Both the position numbers and the translations under genes were made by a program. The notes under the pieces were generated by a model that made no database searches, was not told the origin of the DNA, and saw only the letters and a program-made list of their open reading frames with translations. Shown one piece after another: positions 44,142 to 52,219 of a stretch of DNA of 64,000 nt (within the stretch, counting starts at the first letter, position 1; every line of letters starts with the position of its first letter). The stretch spans positions 1,562,001 to 1,626,000 of the forward strand of contig NZ_CP024199.1 of assembly GCF_002844375.1 (NCBI RefSeq), in the 5' to 3' direction. The stretch is from Thalassospira marina (GTDB taxonomy: Bacteria > Pseudomonadota > Alphaproteobacteria > Rhodospirillales > Thalassospiraceae).

Positions 44142-44579
44142 GTCGATCCTCCTGAAAAGTCCGTAAACAAAACCATTCAAATGCCCACCGAATACCGCGA
44201 TTTTCCTGCGGCATTTCAGCATATGATCTGAACGGCAATTCGGCTTACTTACTAGTAGGTAAGATGTAAAGATGCCTTGAAAGGCCCTGTTTTTGCTGCT
44301 GTGCCAAAAGTGATAACGACATGACGCAACGCGCTGCTTGCAGCCGCTTTGGTCAAACATCGCTGACAATATTGTGCAGAGCCTGTGAGGAAATCAGAGG
44401 GCAGGGCCATGCCAGAGCGTATGGGGTTTGCAATAATTTTGGTGTTGCCTGACGGCATCACGCGGCGGTTCGCTTGTTTGAAGGGAAAAGGGCGGGACCG
44501 CGATATTGGGTGCTTGGGGAATTGCGCAAGTTGGCCCGCTAGCCCGTTAGCCAGTTGCCCTTTGCGTCCTGCCAGCCGT
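44142..44579. other. Intergenic region with an orphan palindrome
   Basis: 438 bases between YjbQ and the DUF6130 gene, both on the minus strand. It holds only the TetR-like operator at 44244-44263. No gene, pseudogene or repeat is recognised. Confidence 0.5.
44244..44263. promoter_or_regulatory. TetR-like operator palindrome
   Basis: CTTACTTACTAGTAGGTAAG is palindromic at 18 of 20 positions. Half-sites TTACnTAC and GTAnGTAA are typical of TetR/AcrR operators. On the minus strand TTTACA lies 17 bases before TAAGCC over this site, so it could block the DUF6130 promoter. Confidence 0.5.
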
Positions 44580-44999
44580 TTATTGGCCGATCAGGTGCAA
44601 ATGAATCTGCCTGCGGTGCGGGATGGCGCGATGTTCAAACAGGTAAATGCCCTGCCATGTGCCCAGAACGGCGCGTCCGTTTGCAACGGGAATGGACAGG
44701 GAAACATTGGTTAGCGCGGCGCGGATATGGGCCGGCATGTCGTCCGGCCCTTCACAGGTATGGCGATAAAGGCTGGGGTCTTCACGGACAAGGCGTTTGA
44801 AAAAGACCTGCAGGTCATATTGCACATCGGGATCGGCATTTTCCTGAATTGTCAGGCTGGCCGATGTGTGGGCGCAATAAACCGTAAGCAGGCCGTTTTC
44901 CATGGCACAGCCATCAACCCAGTGTTCCACATCGCGGGTAAATTCGATCAGGCCCTGTCCCTGGGTGCGGATATCCAATCGGGTTTGAAACTGTTGCAA
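44580..44999 (-). CDS. yjbQ: YjbQ family protein (UPF0047)
   Basis: 139 residues, exact family size. Signature pieces: ENGLLTVYCAHTSASLTIQE, NADPDVQYDLQVFFKRLV, and GTWQGIYLFEHR near the C-terminus. YjbQ proteins form a small homomeric barrel with a metal site; a weak thiamin-phosphate synthase activity has been reported for E. coli YjbQ. It lies 17 bases downstream of the dioxygenase gene and is probably co-transcribed. Confidence 0.92.
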   Translation of the reverse strand: MQQFQTRLDIRTQGQGLIEFTRDVEHWVDGCAMENGLLTVYCAHTSASLTIQENADPDVQYDLQVFFKRLVREDPSLYRHTCEGPDDMPAHIRAALTNVSLSIPVANGRAVLGTWQGIYLFEHRAIPHRRQIHLHLIGQ

Positions 45000-45016
45000 A
45001 AAATACCTTCCTGTAA

Positions 45017-45838
45017 TCAGGCTGCTTCGCGGGATGTTTCCTGATCGTAAAAGCGAAGTGCGGTCATGGCAAGGTTACCAAATTCAACACTGTGATGGAT
45101 GGTTTTGCTGACATAGGTGTCATCGGCCGCCCCAAGGGCCACGTAAAACGGCATCAGATGGTCATCATGAGGATGCGCCATGCGGGCATGGGGGGCATTG
45201 TTGCGATAGGCCAGCAGGCCTTCAACATCGTGGTTGTTGGTGTGGCTAACCATCCAGTCGCAAAATTCTTCGGCCCAGGGGTCGATATGCGGGCCATCAT
45301 TGCGATCAAGCGTTCGCAAATTATGGGTCATCGCCCCACTGCCAATCACCAGAACCCCCATTTCGCGCAGGGCACGCAGTTTCCTGCCCAGTTCGTAATG
45401 GTCGGCCGGGCTGCCATGTTCGATCATTGAAAGCTGAAAAACCGGAATATCCGCCTGCGGGCGGGCCAGAATAAGCGGCATCCATGCGCCGTGGTCCAGG
45501 CCCCGTGATGTATCAGTGGCAAAGCCTAACTGATCGGCAATTTTTTGTGCCAGGTCAGGGGCACCGGCAACGTCATAATGCAGGCGATAAAGGACTTCCG
45601 GGAAGCCGTAAAAATCGTGGATTGTTTCCTGGCGTGGCGCAGTTGAAATGGTGGGTGTTGCTTCCTGCCAATGGGCGGATACCACCAAAATCGCCTTTGC
45701 CCCCTCAAGATGGGCGCCTAGCTGATGATGCAAAAATTCAAAGGCCGGGGTGCTTTGACGGGCCACAACCATGGGCGAACCATGGGAAACAAAGATAGGG
45801 GCCAGACTGGCCGTGCGGGAATTTGCGGGTTGGGACAT
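45017..45838 (-). CDS. DODA-type extradiol ring-cleavage dioxygenase (YgiD-like)
   Basis: 273 residues. It belongs to the LigB/DODA superfamily: PIFVSHGSPMVVARQSTPAF (metal His), AILVVSAHWQEATPTIS (second His), LVIGSGAMTHNLRT (family signature with His) and HDDHLMPFYVALGAADD. E. coli YgiD is a 4,5-DOPA dioxygenase. It forms an operon with yjbQ. The physiological catechol substrate is unknown. Confidence 0.9.
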   Translation of the reverse strand: MSQPANSRTASLAPIFVSHGSPMVVARQSTPAFEFLHHQLGAHLEGAKAILVVSAHWQEATPTISTAPRQETIHDFYGFPEVLYRLHYDVAGAPDLAQKIADQLGFATDTSRGLDHGAWMPLILARPQADIPVFQLSMIEHGSPADHYELGRKLRALREMGVLVIGSGAMTHNLRTLDRNDGPHIDPWAEEFCDWMVSHTNNHDVEGLLAYRNNAPHARMAHPHDDHLMPFYVALGAADDTYVSKTIHHSVEFGNLAMTALRFYDQETSREAA

Positions 45839-45999
45839 GGTGTTTTCTCGCGCAAAATGAAATCTGTTATTTCCATCATTGCGCGATAATTGCCGCCCGA
45901 CCAGACCGTGTTTGGCAACAATCTGTTCGCAAACCGGTCATGGCGACGGGTTTGGGGTCCTAAAGGGAAATAATCGGGAAGGGGCGTTTGCGTGTTGCT

Positions 46000-46224
46000 T
46001 TATACGCCGCGCCCGTGTTTGGCGCGAAATTCAGCCTGCAAGGTGAAGGCGGCCTCCACATCTTCCAGATTTTCACGCTGTTCCGGTTTCGGCCCGCCAA
46101 CATAGGAAGCATCAATTTCCAATGCCTGAATTAGCATTTCGGCGACTTCTGCCTTGCCTTCTTCGACGGCCTGACGATGGGCGAGAATGATCTTGTCCGA
46201 CAGTCGCTGTCCAATCTGGGACAT
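46000..46224 (-). CDS. Small hypothetical protein
   Basis: 74 residues from ATG 46224 with GGGAGAAA upstream. It is helical and acidic (SQIGQRLSDKIILAHRQAVE, then GKAEVAEMLIQALEIDASYV). The ending ENLEDVEAAFTLQAEFRAKH suggests a short amphipathic helix. No signal peptide or membrane segment. Related small proteins are common in Rhodospirillales by impression, but I cannot name a family. Confidence 0.7.
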   Translation of the reverse strand: MSQIGQRLSDKIILAHRQAVEEGKAEVAEMLIQALEIDASYVGGPKPEQRENLEDVEAAFTLQAEFRAKHGRGV

Positions 46225-46369
46225 GTAGGTTTCTCCCGACGCGAAAACACCCAAGATAACAACATTATAACCTGCGATGGAACAGAGAGTATAACGCGTT
46301 ACATCATATGGGAACCGGTGAATGCATTTTCATCGGAAGAAACCAAGATTTTGTTGCCTTTCTGCCGGA

Positions 46370-46582
46370 TTAACGGCGACGGCCCCCGAAAATCACCAGC
46401 AGAAAACCGGCAACAGCAGCAGCCCCGCCGCCGACCAGATACCACATGGTTTCATCGGTATAGTGACCAAGGAACGTGTTGGACAATTCTTCAACCGGCT
46501 TGTCGGTGGCATTCATGCCAAAAACCAGAAGCAGAATGCCAATTACCAGCAATGCTGCACCAAGAACGCGGCTCATAGCCAT
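46370..46582 (-). CDS. DUF3185 family small membrane protein
   Basis: 70 residues with CAGGAG upstream of the ATG. Two hydrophobic helices: LGAALLVIGILLLVFGMNAT and MWYLVGGGAAAVAGFLLVIF, separated by a polar loop, then a basic tail GGRRR. This matches DUF3185 proteins: two-helix inner-membrane proteins of unknown function. Single gene, flanked by small genes. Confidence 0.88.
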   Translation of the reverse strand: MAMSRVLGAALLVIGILLLVFGMNATDKPVEELSNTFLGHYTDETMWYLVGGGAAAVAGFLLVIFGGRRR

Positions 46583-46736
46583 CGGGAACTCCTGTCATAA
46601 AGACGTTGTTATTTTTTTACCCGTTCGGCGCACAGGGCGCGAACAGGTGGACCAAGCCATAACGCCGTAAAAACAGGGTTGTTCCGCTAGCTAGTTGTAA
46701 TCTGTGAAAAAAGACGTTCTCTATTCAAATTGAAAG

Positions 46737-46767
46737 TGCCCTCACTAAAGAGTTTTAGCGAGGGCAC
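46737..46767 (-). terminator. Hairpin after the 57-residue gene
   Basis: GTGCCCTCACTAAA (46737-46750) pairs with TTTAGCGAGGGCAC (46754-46767) with one mismatch. It lies just beyond the stop of the small minus-strand gene and is followed on that strand by TTTCAATTT. Confidence 0.55.
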
Positions 46768-46774
46768 CTGTCAG

Positions 46775-46948
46775 TCATCGTTCTTTTCTAACCCCTTTGA
46801 AAGGCGATCCATCCTTCTTGCCATCCATGAAACGGCCAGTTGATGTGTCGCGCTTTGTCCAAGTCTCCGTTTTGGGGTTGTACACCTGTGACCGTCCTTT
46901 TACTGGACCGTTGCGATGGCCGTCACCAGCGGGGGGATTTGTTGCCAT
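46775..46948 (-). CDS. Small conserved-looking 57-residue protein
   Basis: 57 residues, start ATG 46948 with TAGGAG 7 bases upstream, stop 46775. Protein pieces: MATNPPAGDGHRNGPVKGRS, then QVYNPKTETWTKRDTSTGRF, then MDGKKDGSPFKGVRKER. The GDGHRNG, SQVYNP and PFKGVR(K/R) motifs match a short protein I recall in many bacterial genomes, with no known function. It is basic, hydrophilic, without signal peptide or cysteine. It is easy to miss because it is short. A hairpin terminator follows. Confidence 0.8.
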   Translation of the reverse strand: MATNPPAGDGHRNGPVKGRSQVYNPKTETWTKRDTSTGRFMDGKKDGSPFKGVRKER

Positions 46949-47085
46949 TTAAGGCTCCTATACAAATGCACCAAGGTTCCGCTCGACAAACTTTTCCGAA
47001 TCAGTAATGGTCGTATTGTTGAAGTACAAACATGCCAGCTCGGTTTGTTTGCCCCCACAAGTACCTTGATTGATGCTTCGTGGGT

Positions 47086-47118
47086 AAAGCCGGAGCAAAA
47101 TGCTTCGGCTTTTTTTCG
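47086..47118 (+). terminator. Plus-strand terminator-like hairpin without an obvious gene
   Basis: AAAGCCGGAGC pairs with GCTTCGGCTTT (one G-T pair) and is followed by T7. No plus-strand gene ends here, so it may close a small RNA starting near 46950-47050. Confidence 0.4.
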
Positions 47119-47156
47119 TATCAGGCAACCGAACATAGTTGGATGATGCGAAGTCT

Positions 47157-47190
47157 TAAAAAGCCCCTCTTTGTGCAGAGGGGCTTTTTA
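47157..47190. terminator. Terminator of nrdJ
   Basis: AAAAAGCCCCTCT pairs with AGAGGGGCTTTTT around TTGTGC, with A and T runs on both sides. The hairpin lies 10 bases beyond the nrdJ stop on the minus strand. Confidence 0.85.
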
Positions 47191-47198
47191 TTTACTTA

Positions 47199-50100
47199 TT
47201 ACGAGCAACCCGTGGTGCTGCCGCAAGAGTCGCATTTCAGGCAGGTGCCGTTACGCACCAGGGTAAAGTTGCCACATTCAGGGCAACCATCACCTTCATA
47301 GCCTTTCATGCGGGCTTCACGGATACGGTCCAGTTTGGAATCCGCTGCCGACATGACTTCTTCGCTGGCATTGAGGATCGCGGTATCGCCGCTGCTGGGA
47401 ACCGAGGTGGTTGCAATGCTGGCAGTTTCGGCTTTGTGGCTGTGGCCATGGTCATGTGAATGGCCATGATCGGTGCCCGTTGCCTTCATGATCACGCGTT
47501 CTTCGACCGGCGCGCCACCATCAACAACATAGAGGTTGCGACGGACAAAGCCGCTTGATGCCACCTTGCGGATGGTTTCAATGGCGCGGTCTTCGGCCTT
47601 GGCTTCTTCGCCCAGGTCACCTTCGGCCACACCCTTGCCAACGGCATCAGGCAGAACGTCAGACGGCTGAACATGGGCCAGATCGTTACGGCCAAGATAG
47701 GAAATGGCCAGTTCGCGGAACATGTAATCCAGGATGGAGGTTGCCATCTTGATCGCATCATTGCCCGACACCATGCCCGAAGGTTCAAACCGGGTGAAGG
47801 TAAAGGCTTCGACATATTCTTCCAGCGGCACGCCATATTGCAGGCCAATGGAAACCGCGATGGCGAAATTGTTCATCAACGAGCGGAAAGCAGCGCCTTC
47901 CTTGTGCATGTCGATGAAGATTTCACCCAGCTTGCCGTCTTCATATTCACCGGTACGCAGGTAAACCTTGTGCCCGCCCACGGTGGCCTTCTGGGTGTAA
48001 CCCTTGCGGCGTGAGGGCAGGGAACGGCGGTCGCCACGGATCACGCGTTCGATGATCTTTTCGACGATCTTTTCCGATGCTTCGGTTGCTTTGGTCGCAG
48101 CCGGCTGATCGGCAAAATCGTCTTCTTCGACCAGGGCCGCGTTCAGCGGCTGGCTGAGCTTCGAGCCATCACGATAAAGCGCATTTGCCTTCAGGCCCAG
48201 TTTCCAGGAATGGATATAGGCATCTTTGCAATCCTGGATCGACGCATTGTTGGGCATGTTGATGGTTTTGGAAATCGCACCCGAAATAAACGGCTGGGCA
48301 GCGGCCATCATGCGAATGTGGCTGTCAGCCGACAGGTAGCGTTTGCCAATGCGGCCACACGGGTTGGCGCAATCAAATACCGGCAGGTCTTCGTCGCGCA
48401 GATGCGGCGCACCTTCAAGGGTCATCGCACCACAAACATAGGTGTTTGCGGCTTCAATTTCCTTTTTGCCAAAGCCAAGAGCGGCCAGCATGTCAAAGCT
48501 GATATCGTTCAGTGCCTTGGCATCAAGACCAAGTTGTTTGACGCAGAATTCTTCGCCAAAGGTATATTTGTTAAACACAAACTTGATGTCGAATGCGTTT
48601 TCAAGTGCACCTTCGATTTTGGCAATCGCATCATCATCGAACCCTTTGGCGCGAAGCGCATCGTGGGTGATGGAGGGCGAACCTTCTAGCGTACCGTGGC
48701 CGACTGCGTATTTTTCAATGTCGCGAATCTGGCGTTCCGTATAGCCCAGTGTTGCCAGGGCAACCGGAACCGTGCGGTTGATGATCTTGAAGTAACCGCC
48801 CCCGGCCAGCTTTTTGAATTTCACCAGGGCGAAATCAGGCTCGATCCCGGTGGTGTCGCAATCCATGACCAGGCCGATGGTGCCCGTCGGGGCAATAACG
48901 GTGGTCTGGGCGTTGCGGTAACCATGCTTTTCGCCCAGTTCCAATGCCTTGTCCCATGCGGCACGGGCCGCAACCGGAAGGTCGGCATAGGGGCTGTCGG
49001 CGGCAAGCAGCGGCACCGGATTAATCGAAAGGCCTTCATAACCTTCCTGTTCGCCATGTGCGGCACGGCGATGGTTGCGCATGACGCGCAGCATTTCCTT
49101 GGCATTATCGGCATAGCCCGGGAATGCACCCAGTTCACCCGCCATTTCGGCCGAGGTGGCATAGGAAACACCACACATGATTGCGGTAAGGGATGCGCAA
49201 ATGGCGCGGCCTTCATCGCTGTCATAGGAAATGCCCATGCTCATGAGCAGGCCGCCAATATTGGCATAGCCCAGACCCAGGGTACGGTAACGATAGGACA
49301 GTTCGGCAATGCGGTCAGACGGGAACTGCGCCATCAGCACCGAAACTTCGAGAACCACAGTCCACAGGCGAACGGCATGTTCGTAGGCTGCAATATCAAT
49401 GCCGCCATCATCGGAACGGAAATTCATCAGGTTCATGGAAGCCAGGTTACAGGCGGTATCATCCAGGAACATATATTCCGAGCACGGGTTGGACGCATTG
49501 ATACGGCCGGAATTCGGGCAGGTATGCCATTCATTGATGGTGGTGTCATACTGGATGCCCGGGTCGGCACAGGCCCATGCGGCTTCGCCAACTTTTTCCC
49601 ACAGGTCGCGGGCACGGATGGTTTCGGCAACCTTGCCGTCGGTGCGGCGGATCAGGTTCCAGTTACCGTCATCCAGCACGGCCTGCAAAAAGTCGTTCGA
49701 AACACGGACAGAGTTATTGGAGTTCTGGCCCGAAACGGTCAGATATGCTTCCGAATCCCAGTCAGTGTCATAGGTTTTGAAGCTGATTTCGGTAAAGCCT
49801 TCGCGGGCAAACTGAATGATCTTGTTGATGTAAGAATCGGGGATCATCACCGCACGCGCGGCCAGAATGGCCTCGCGAAGTTGCGGGTTGCTGCGCGGGT
49901 TCAGGCGGTCTTCGGAATCGGCGGCGCCGTCCCAGTTATTGCAGGCGCCCAGTACGGCGGTCAGGTGCTTCTCTGCCAGTTTGGAACCGGCAACAAGGGC
50001 TGCAACCTTTTGTTCTTCAACAACTTTCCAGTCGATATATTTTTCAATATCGGGGTGGTCGATATCCACAACCACCATTTTTGCGGCACGGCGGGTGGTG

Positions 50101-50915
50101 CCACCCGATTTGATCGCACCTGCGGCACGGTCACCAATTTTAAGGAAGCTCATCAAGCCCGAAGAACGGCCACCACCCGAGAGGGCTTCGCCTTCGCCGC
50201 GTACATTCGAGAAGTTGGAACCCGTGCCCGAACCATATTTGAACAGGCGTGCTTCGCGGGTCCAAAGGTCCATGATGCCGCCTTCATTGACCAGATCGTC
50301 AGAAACGGACTGGATGAAGCAGGCATGGGGCTGCGGATGTTCATAGGCGCCGGTCGATTTGGTCAGCTTGCCGGTTTTGTAATCGACATAGGAATGGCCC
50401 TGTGCCGGACCATCAATGCCATAGGCCCAATGCAAACCGGTATTGAACCATTGCGGCGAGTTCGGCGCGCCCATCTGGTGGGCAAGCTGGAAACGCATTT
50501 CATCAAAGAAGGCGCGGGCATCGGATTCGGCATCAAAATAGCCACCTTTCCAGCCCCAATAGGCCCAGGTGCCAGCAAGACGGTCAAATACCTGGGTTGC
50601 GCTCAGTTCGCTGGTATAGCGTTCTTCAGCGGGCATTTTCTCCAGGGCGGGCTTGTCTGCCTCGTGGCGCCACAGCCATTCGGGAACGTCTTTTTCCTTT
50701 ACTGGCTTCAAGGCAACCGGAACACCGGCCTTGCGGAAATATTTCTGGGCAAGCACATCGCTTGCCACCTGTGACCAACCTGACGGAACGTCAATGTCGT
50801 TCATTTCAAAAACGGTCGATCCATCGGGGTTTTTGATTTTGCAGGATGACTTGCGAAATTCGATGTCGGCATACGGGCTGACATCTTCCTGTGTGAACTG
50901 CCTGGTAATCCGCAT
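47199..50915 (-). CDS. nrdJ: Vitamin B12-dependent class II ribonucleoside-diphosphate reductase
   Basis: 1238 residues, normal for the large NrdJ. It makes deoxyribonucleotides using adenosylcobalamin radical chemistry, independent of oxygen. Seen blocks: GAPNSPQWFNTGLHWAYGID, FIQSVSDDLVNEGGIMDLW, GTGSNFSNVRGEGEALSGGG, NPCSEYMFLDDTACNLASMN (with finger-loop Cys and substrate Asn), TVIAPTGTIGLVMDCDTTGI, and YRDGSKLSQPL. The C-terminus has a short His-rich linker (GTDHGHSHDHGHSHKAET) and a CxxC zinc ribbon (CPECGNFTLV, CLKCDSCGSTTGCS) that delivers reducing equivalents. NrdR-like boxes lie upstream. Confidence 0.97.
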   Translation of the reverse strand: MRITRQFTQEDVSPYADIEFRKSSCKIKNPDGSTVFEMNDIDVPSGWSQVASDVLAQKYFRKAGVPVALKPVKEKDVPEWLWRHEADKPALEKMPAEERYTSELSATQVFDRLAGTWAYWGWKGGYFDAESDARAFFDEMRFQLAHQMGAPNSPQWFNTGLHWAYGIDGPAQGHSYVDYKTGKLTKSTGAYEHPQPHACFIQSVSDDLVNEGGIMDLWTREARLFKYGSGTGSNFSNVRGEGEALSGGGRSSGLMSFLKIGDRAAGAIKSGGTTRRAAKMVVVDIDHPDIEKYIDWKVVEEQKVAALVAGSKLAEKHLTAVLGACNNWDGAADSEDRLNPRSNPQLREAILAARAVMIPDSYINKIIQFAREGFTEISFKTYDTDWDSEAYLTVSGQNSNNSVRVSNDFLQAVLDDGNWNLIRRTDGKVAETIRARDLWEKVGEAAWACADPGIQYDTTINEWHTCPNSGRINASNPCSEYMFLDDTACNLASMNLMNFRSDDGGIDIAAYEHAVRLWTVVLEVSVLMAQFPSDRIAELSYRYRTLGLGYANIGGLLMSMGISYDSDEGRAICASLTAIMCGVSYATSAEMAGELGAFPGYADNAKEMLRVMRNHRRAAHGEQEGYEGLSINPVPLLAADSPYADLPVAARAAWDKALELGEKHGYRNAQTTVIAPTGTIGLVMDCDTTGIEPDFALVKFKKLAGGGYFKIINRTVPVALATLGYTERQIRDIEKYAVGHGTLEGSPSITHDALRAKGFDDDAIAKIEGALENAFDIKFVFNKYTFGEEFCVKQLGLDAKALNDISFDMLAALGFGKKEIEAANTYVCGAMTLEGAPHLRDEDLPVFDCANPCGRIGKRYLSADSHIRMMAAAQPFISGAISKTINMPNNASIQDCKDAYIHSWKLGLKANALYRDGSKLSQPLNAALVEEDDFADQPAATKATEASEKIVEKIIERVIRGDRRSLPSRRKGYTQKATVGGHKVYLRTGEYEDGKLGEIFIDMHKEGAAFRSLMNNFAIAVSIGLQYGVPLEEYVEAFTFTRFEPSGMVSGNDAIKMATSILDYMFRELAISYLGRNDLAHVQPSDVLPDAVGKGVAEGDLGEEAKAEDRAIETIRKVASSGFVRRNLYVVDGGAPVEERVIMKATGTDHGHSHDHGHSHKAETASIATTSVPSSGDTAILNASEEVMSAADSKLDRIREARMKGYEGDGCPECGNFTLVRNGTCLKCDSCGSTTGCS

Positions 50916-51145
50916 GGTTTGCTCCGTTTCCGGCCCGTATACGGCGCAAAGCTGCCAGTATCCGAAGGACCAGATATTGTTTGCTCAAAACATAAGGCCA
51001 AACCCCGACCTTAATCGAAATGGTCGTGTTAAGCATGGCCAGTGTATGTGGTGGGTTCCCCCTGGGGCATGGCCCCTCCGGGAGGGCACTATAATGCGAC
51101 TGTGAAGGTCGCGTCCACCAAACTTTGTGGTTGACAGCATTTTAG

Positions 51146-51161
51146 CTACTACATGTAGCGT
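51146..51161. promoter_or_regulatory. NrdR-box-like site 1
   Basis: The core CTACATGTAG fits the NrdR box core C-w-A-n-A-T-n-T-w-G at all fixed positions. It lies upstream of the possible nrdJ promoter and near a plus-strand TTGACA (51131-51136). Confidence 0.5.
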
Positions 51162-51218
51162 ATCGGCGCATCGTTGCTGGTAGGAATTTTTTGCCGATCT
51201 GGTTAACAATAATTGAAT

Positions 51219-51252
51219 CCCCGGTAAGGCTTTGGAACGCCGGGGTTTTTTA
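51219..51252 (+). terminator. Plus-strand terminator upstream of nrdJ
   Basis: CCCCGG pairs with CCGGGG around a 15-base loop, followed by TTTTTT. It could end a transcript of about 90 bases that starts near the NrdR-like site 1. Confidence 0.55.
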
Positions 51253-51293
51253 TTGGCCTGTCCTGCCGGTGGGGCAGGGACTCGTGCCGTGGG

Positions 51294-51309
51294 ACGCTAC
51301 ATATAGTAT
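51294..51309. promoter_or_regulatory. NrdR-box-like site 2
   Basis: The core CTACATATAG matches the NrdR box core fully, 148 bp from site 1 centre to centre. The bases just 3' of both cores are also alike, so the sites may be duplicated. Confidence 0.5.
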
Positions 51310-51396
51310 ATTGCGCCCCACCAGATCGTGTGTGTGACACAAGGTAACTCCGATTGCGCCGTGAATCCAGCGTCTCGGGTTAACAAAGTCTTACAT

Positions 51397-51422
51397 TCTG
51401 ACCAAATCTGACACAATCTGAC
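51397..51422 (+). repeat. Three TCTGAC direct repeats at 10-bp spacing
   Basis: TCTGAC begins at 51397, 51407 and 51417. Exact 10-bp period on one helix face suggests cooperative binding by a response-regulator-like protein. About 370 bases upstream of the NDUFA12 gene. Confidence 0.5.
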
Positions 51423-51788
51423 AGCTAAGTTCATGTAATTTATGTGAAAAACGCTATCACTGCGGATTGGTAAAACTATAGTTTTCCTTTGATTTCAGTT
51501 GCTTTGCCCCAATGCGCCGCTGTGGATAACCTGGGGGACAAAAGGCGCAAACGGCTTTGTTCCAAAGAGTCGTGCATTCTCATATGCTTGTGGGGCAAAT
51601 ATTTGCCCTGTTCAAACGCGGTCTTCTGGCTGACGCGATTGTGTTTGATGCAACGCAGCACATTGGCTTGAAACATTGACTTTGCTCCGACATCGGGACA
51701 TATAGGGTTCGTAATTGTCCTTGGTGCGCGTCCGCGCAACCATCGTCCTGTATGGCAGGGCAACACAATTTGGAGAGAGACCGCAAAT

Positions 51789-52151
51789 ATGGCCACCGTC
51801 GGGACCCGTATCTTTACTTCGCTGTTTGGCAAACGCGTGGGCGAAGACCGTTTTGGTAATGTCTATTATACCGAAAAGAAGGCCGTTCAGGGCCGTAAAG
51901 CCAAGCGCTGGGTGATCTACAAGGGCATTGATGAGGGCTCGAAGGTACCGGCTGAATGGCATGCATGGCTGCATTATACCCTTGATGCGCCGCTCTCTGA
52001 AAAGGCCGAAGACCGGTATGACTGGCAGAAAGAACACCAGCCGAACCTGACGGGCACCAAACATGCCTACCGTCCGAAGGGCCATGACTACCAGGGTGGT
52101 CAGCGCGCCAAGGCAACTGGTGATTACCAGTCCTGGTCGCCGGAAGGCTGA
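51789..52151 (+). CDS. NADH:ubiquinone oxidoreductase accessory subunit NDUFA12 family
   Basis: 120 residues. NDUFA12 (17.2 kDa) proteins are supernumerary subunits of complex I kept in alphaproteobacteria and mitochondria. The core VGEDRFGNVYYTEKKAVQGR, KRWVIYKGIDEGSKVPAEWH, AWLHYTLDAPLSE is diagnostic. It acts at the inner membrane on the matrix/cytoplasmic side. Order NDUFA12-mlaD-...-DUF2155 is a familiar alphaproteobacterial arrangement. GGAGAGA precedes the ATG. Confidence 0.95.
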   Translation: MATVGTRIFTSLFGKRVGEDRFGNVYYTEKKAVQGRKAKRWVIYKGIDEGSKVPAEWHAWLHYTLDAPLSEKAEDRYDWQKEHQPNLTGTKHAYRPKGHDYQGGQRAKATGDYQSWSPEG

Positions 52152-52219
52152 TTGACCGGATTGTTGCCACCAATGGCGCAGCCGGATTTAAACGAAACAT
52201 TGCAAGGATGGGATAAGGT

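Larger units (their letters stand above)
50916..51788. other. Long intergenic region between nrdJ and the NDUFA12 gene
   Basis: About 870 bases with no protein gene. On the nrdJ side it has dense GC-rich overlapping palindromes (51058-51090), a possible minus-strand promoter (-35 TGGACG 51117-51112, 18 spacer, -10 TATAGT 51093-51088), two NrdR-like boxes, a plus-strand terminator at 51219-51252, and three TCTGAC repeats. No conserved cobalamin box was found, so an AdoCbl riboswitch is not called. Confidence 0.55.

Noticed and set aside
44142..44369. Extended N-terminus of the DUF6130 protein
   Set aside because: The clear signal peptide and AGGAGG at ATG 44141 define the start; the upstream part has no family character.
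48696..50774. Long plus-strand open frame of about 690 codons
   Set aside because: It is an antisense shadow of nrdJ. The composition is implausible for a protein and no family features or ribosome site are seen.
50916..51120. Possible adenosylcobalamin riboswitch before nrdJ
   Set aside because: GC-rich palindromes are present, but I could not find the conserved B12 box or the kissing-loop sequences. A covariance search would settle it.
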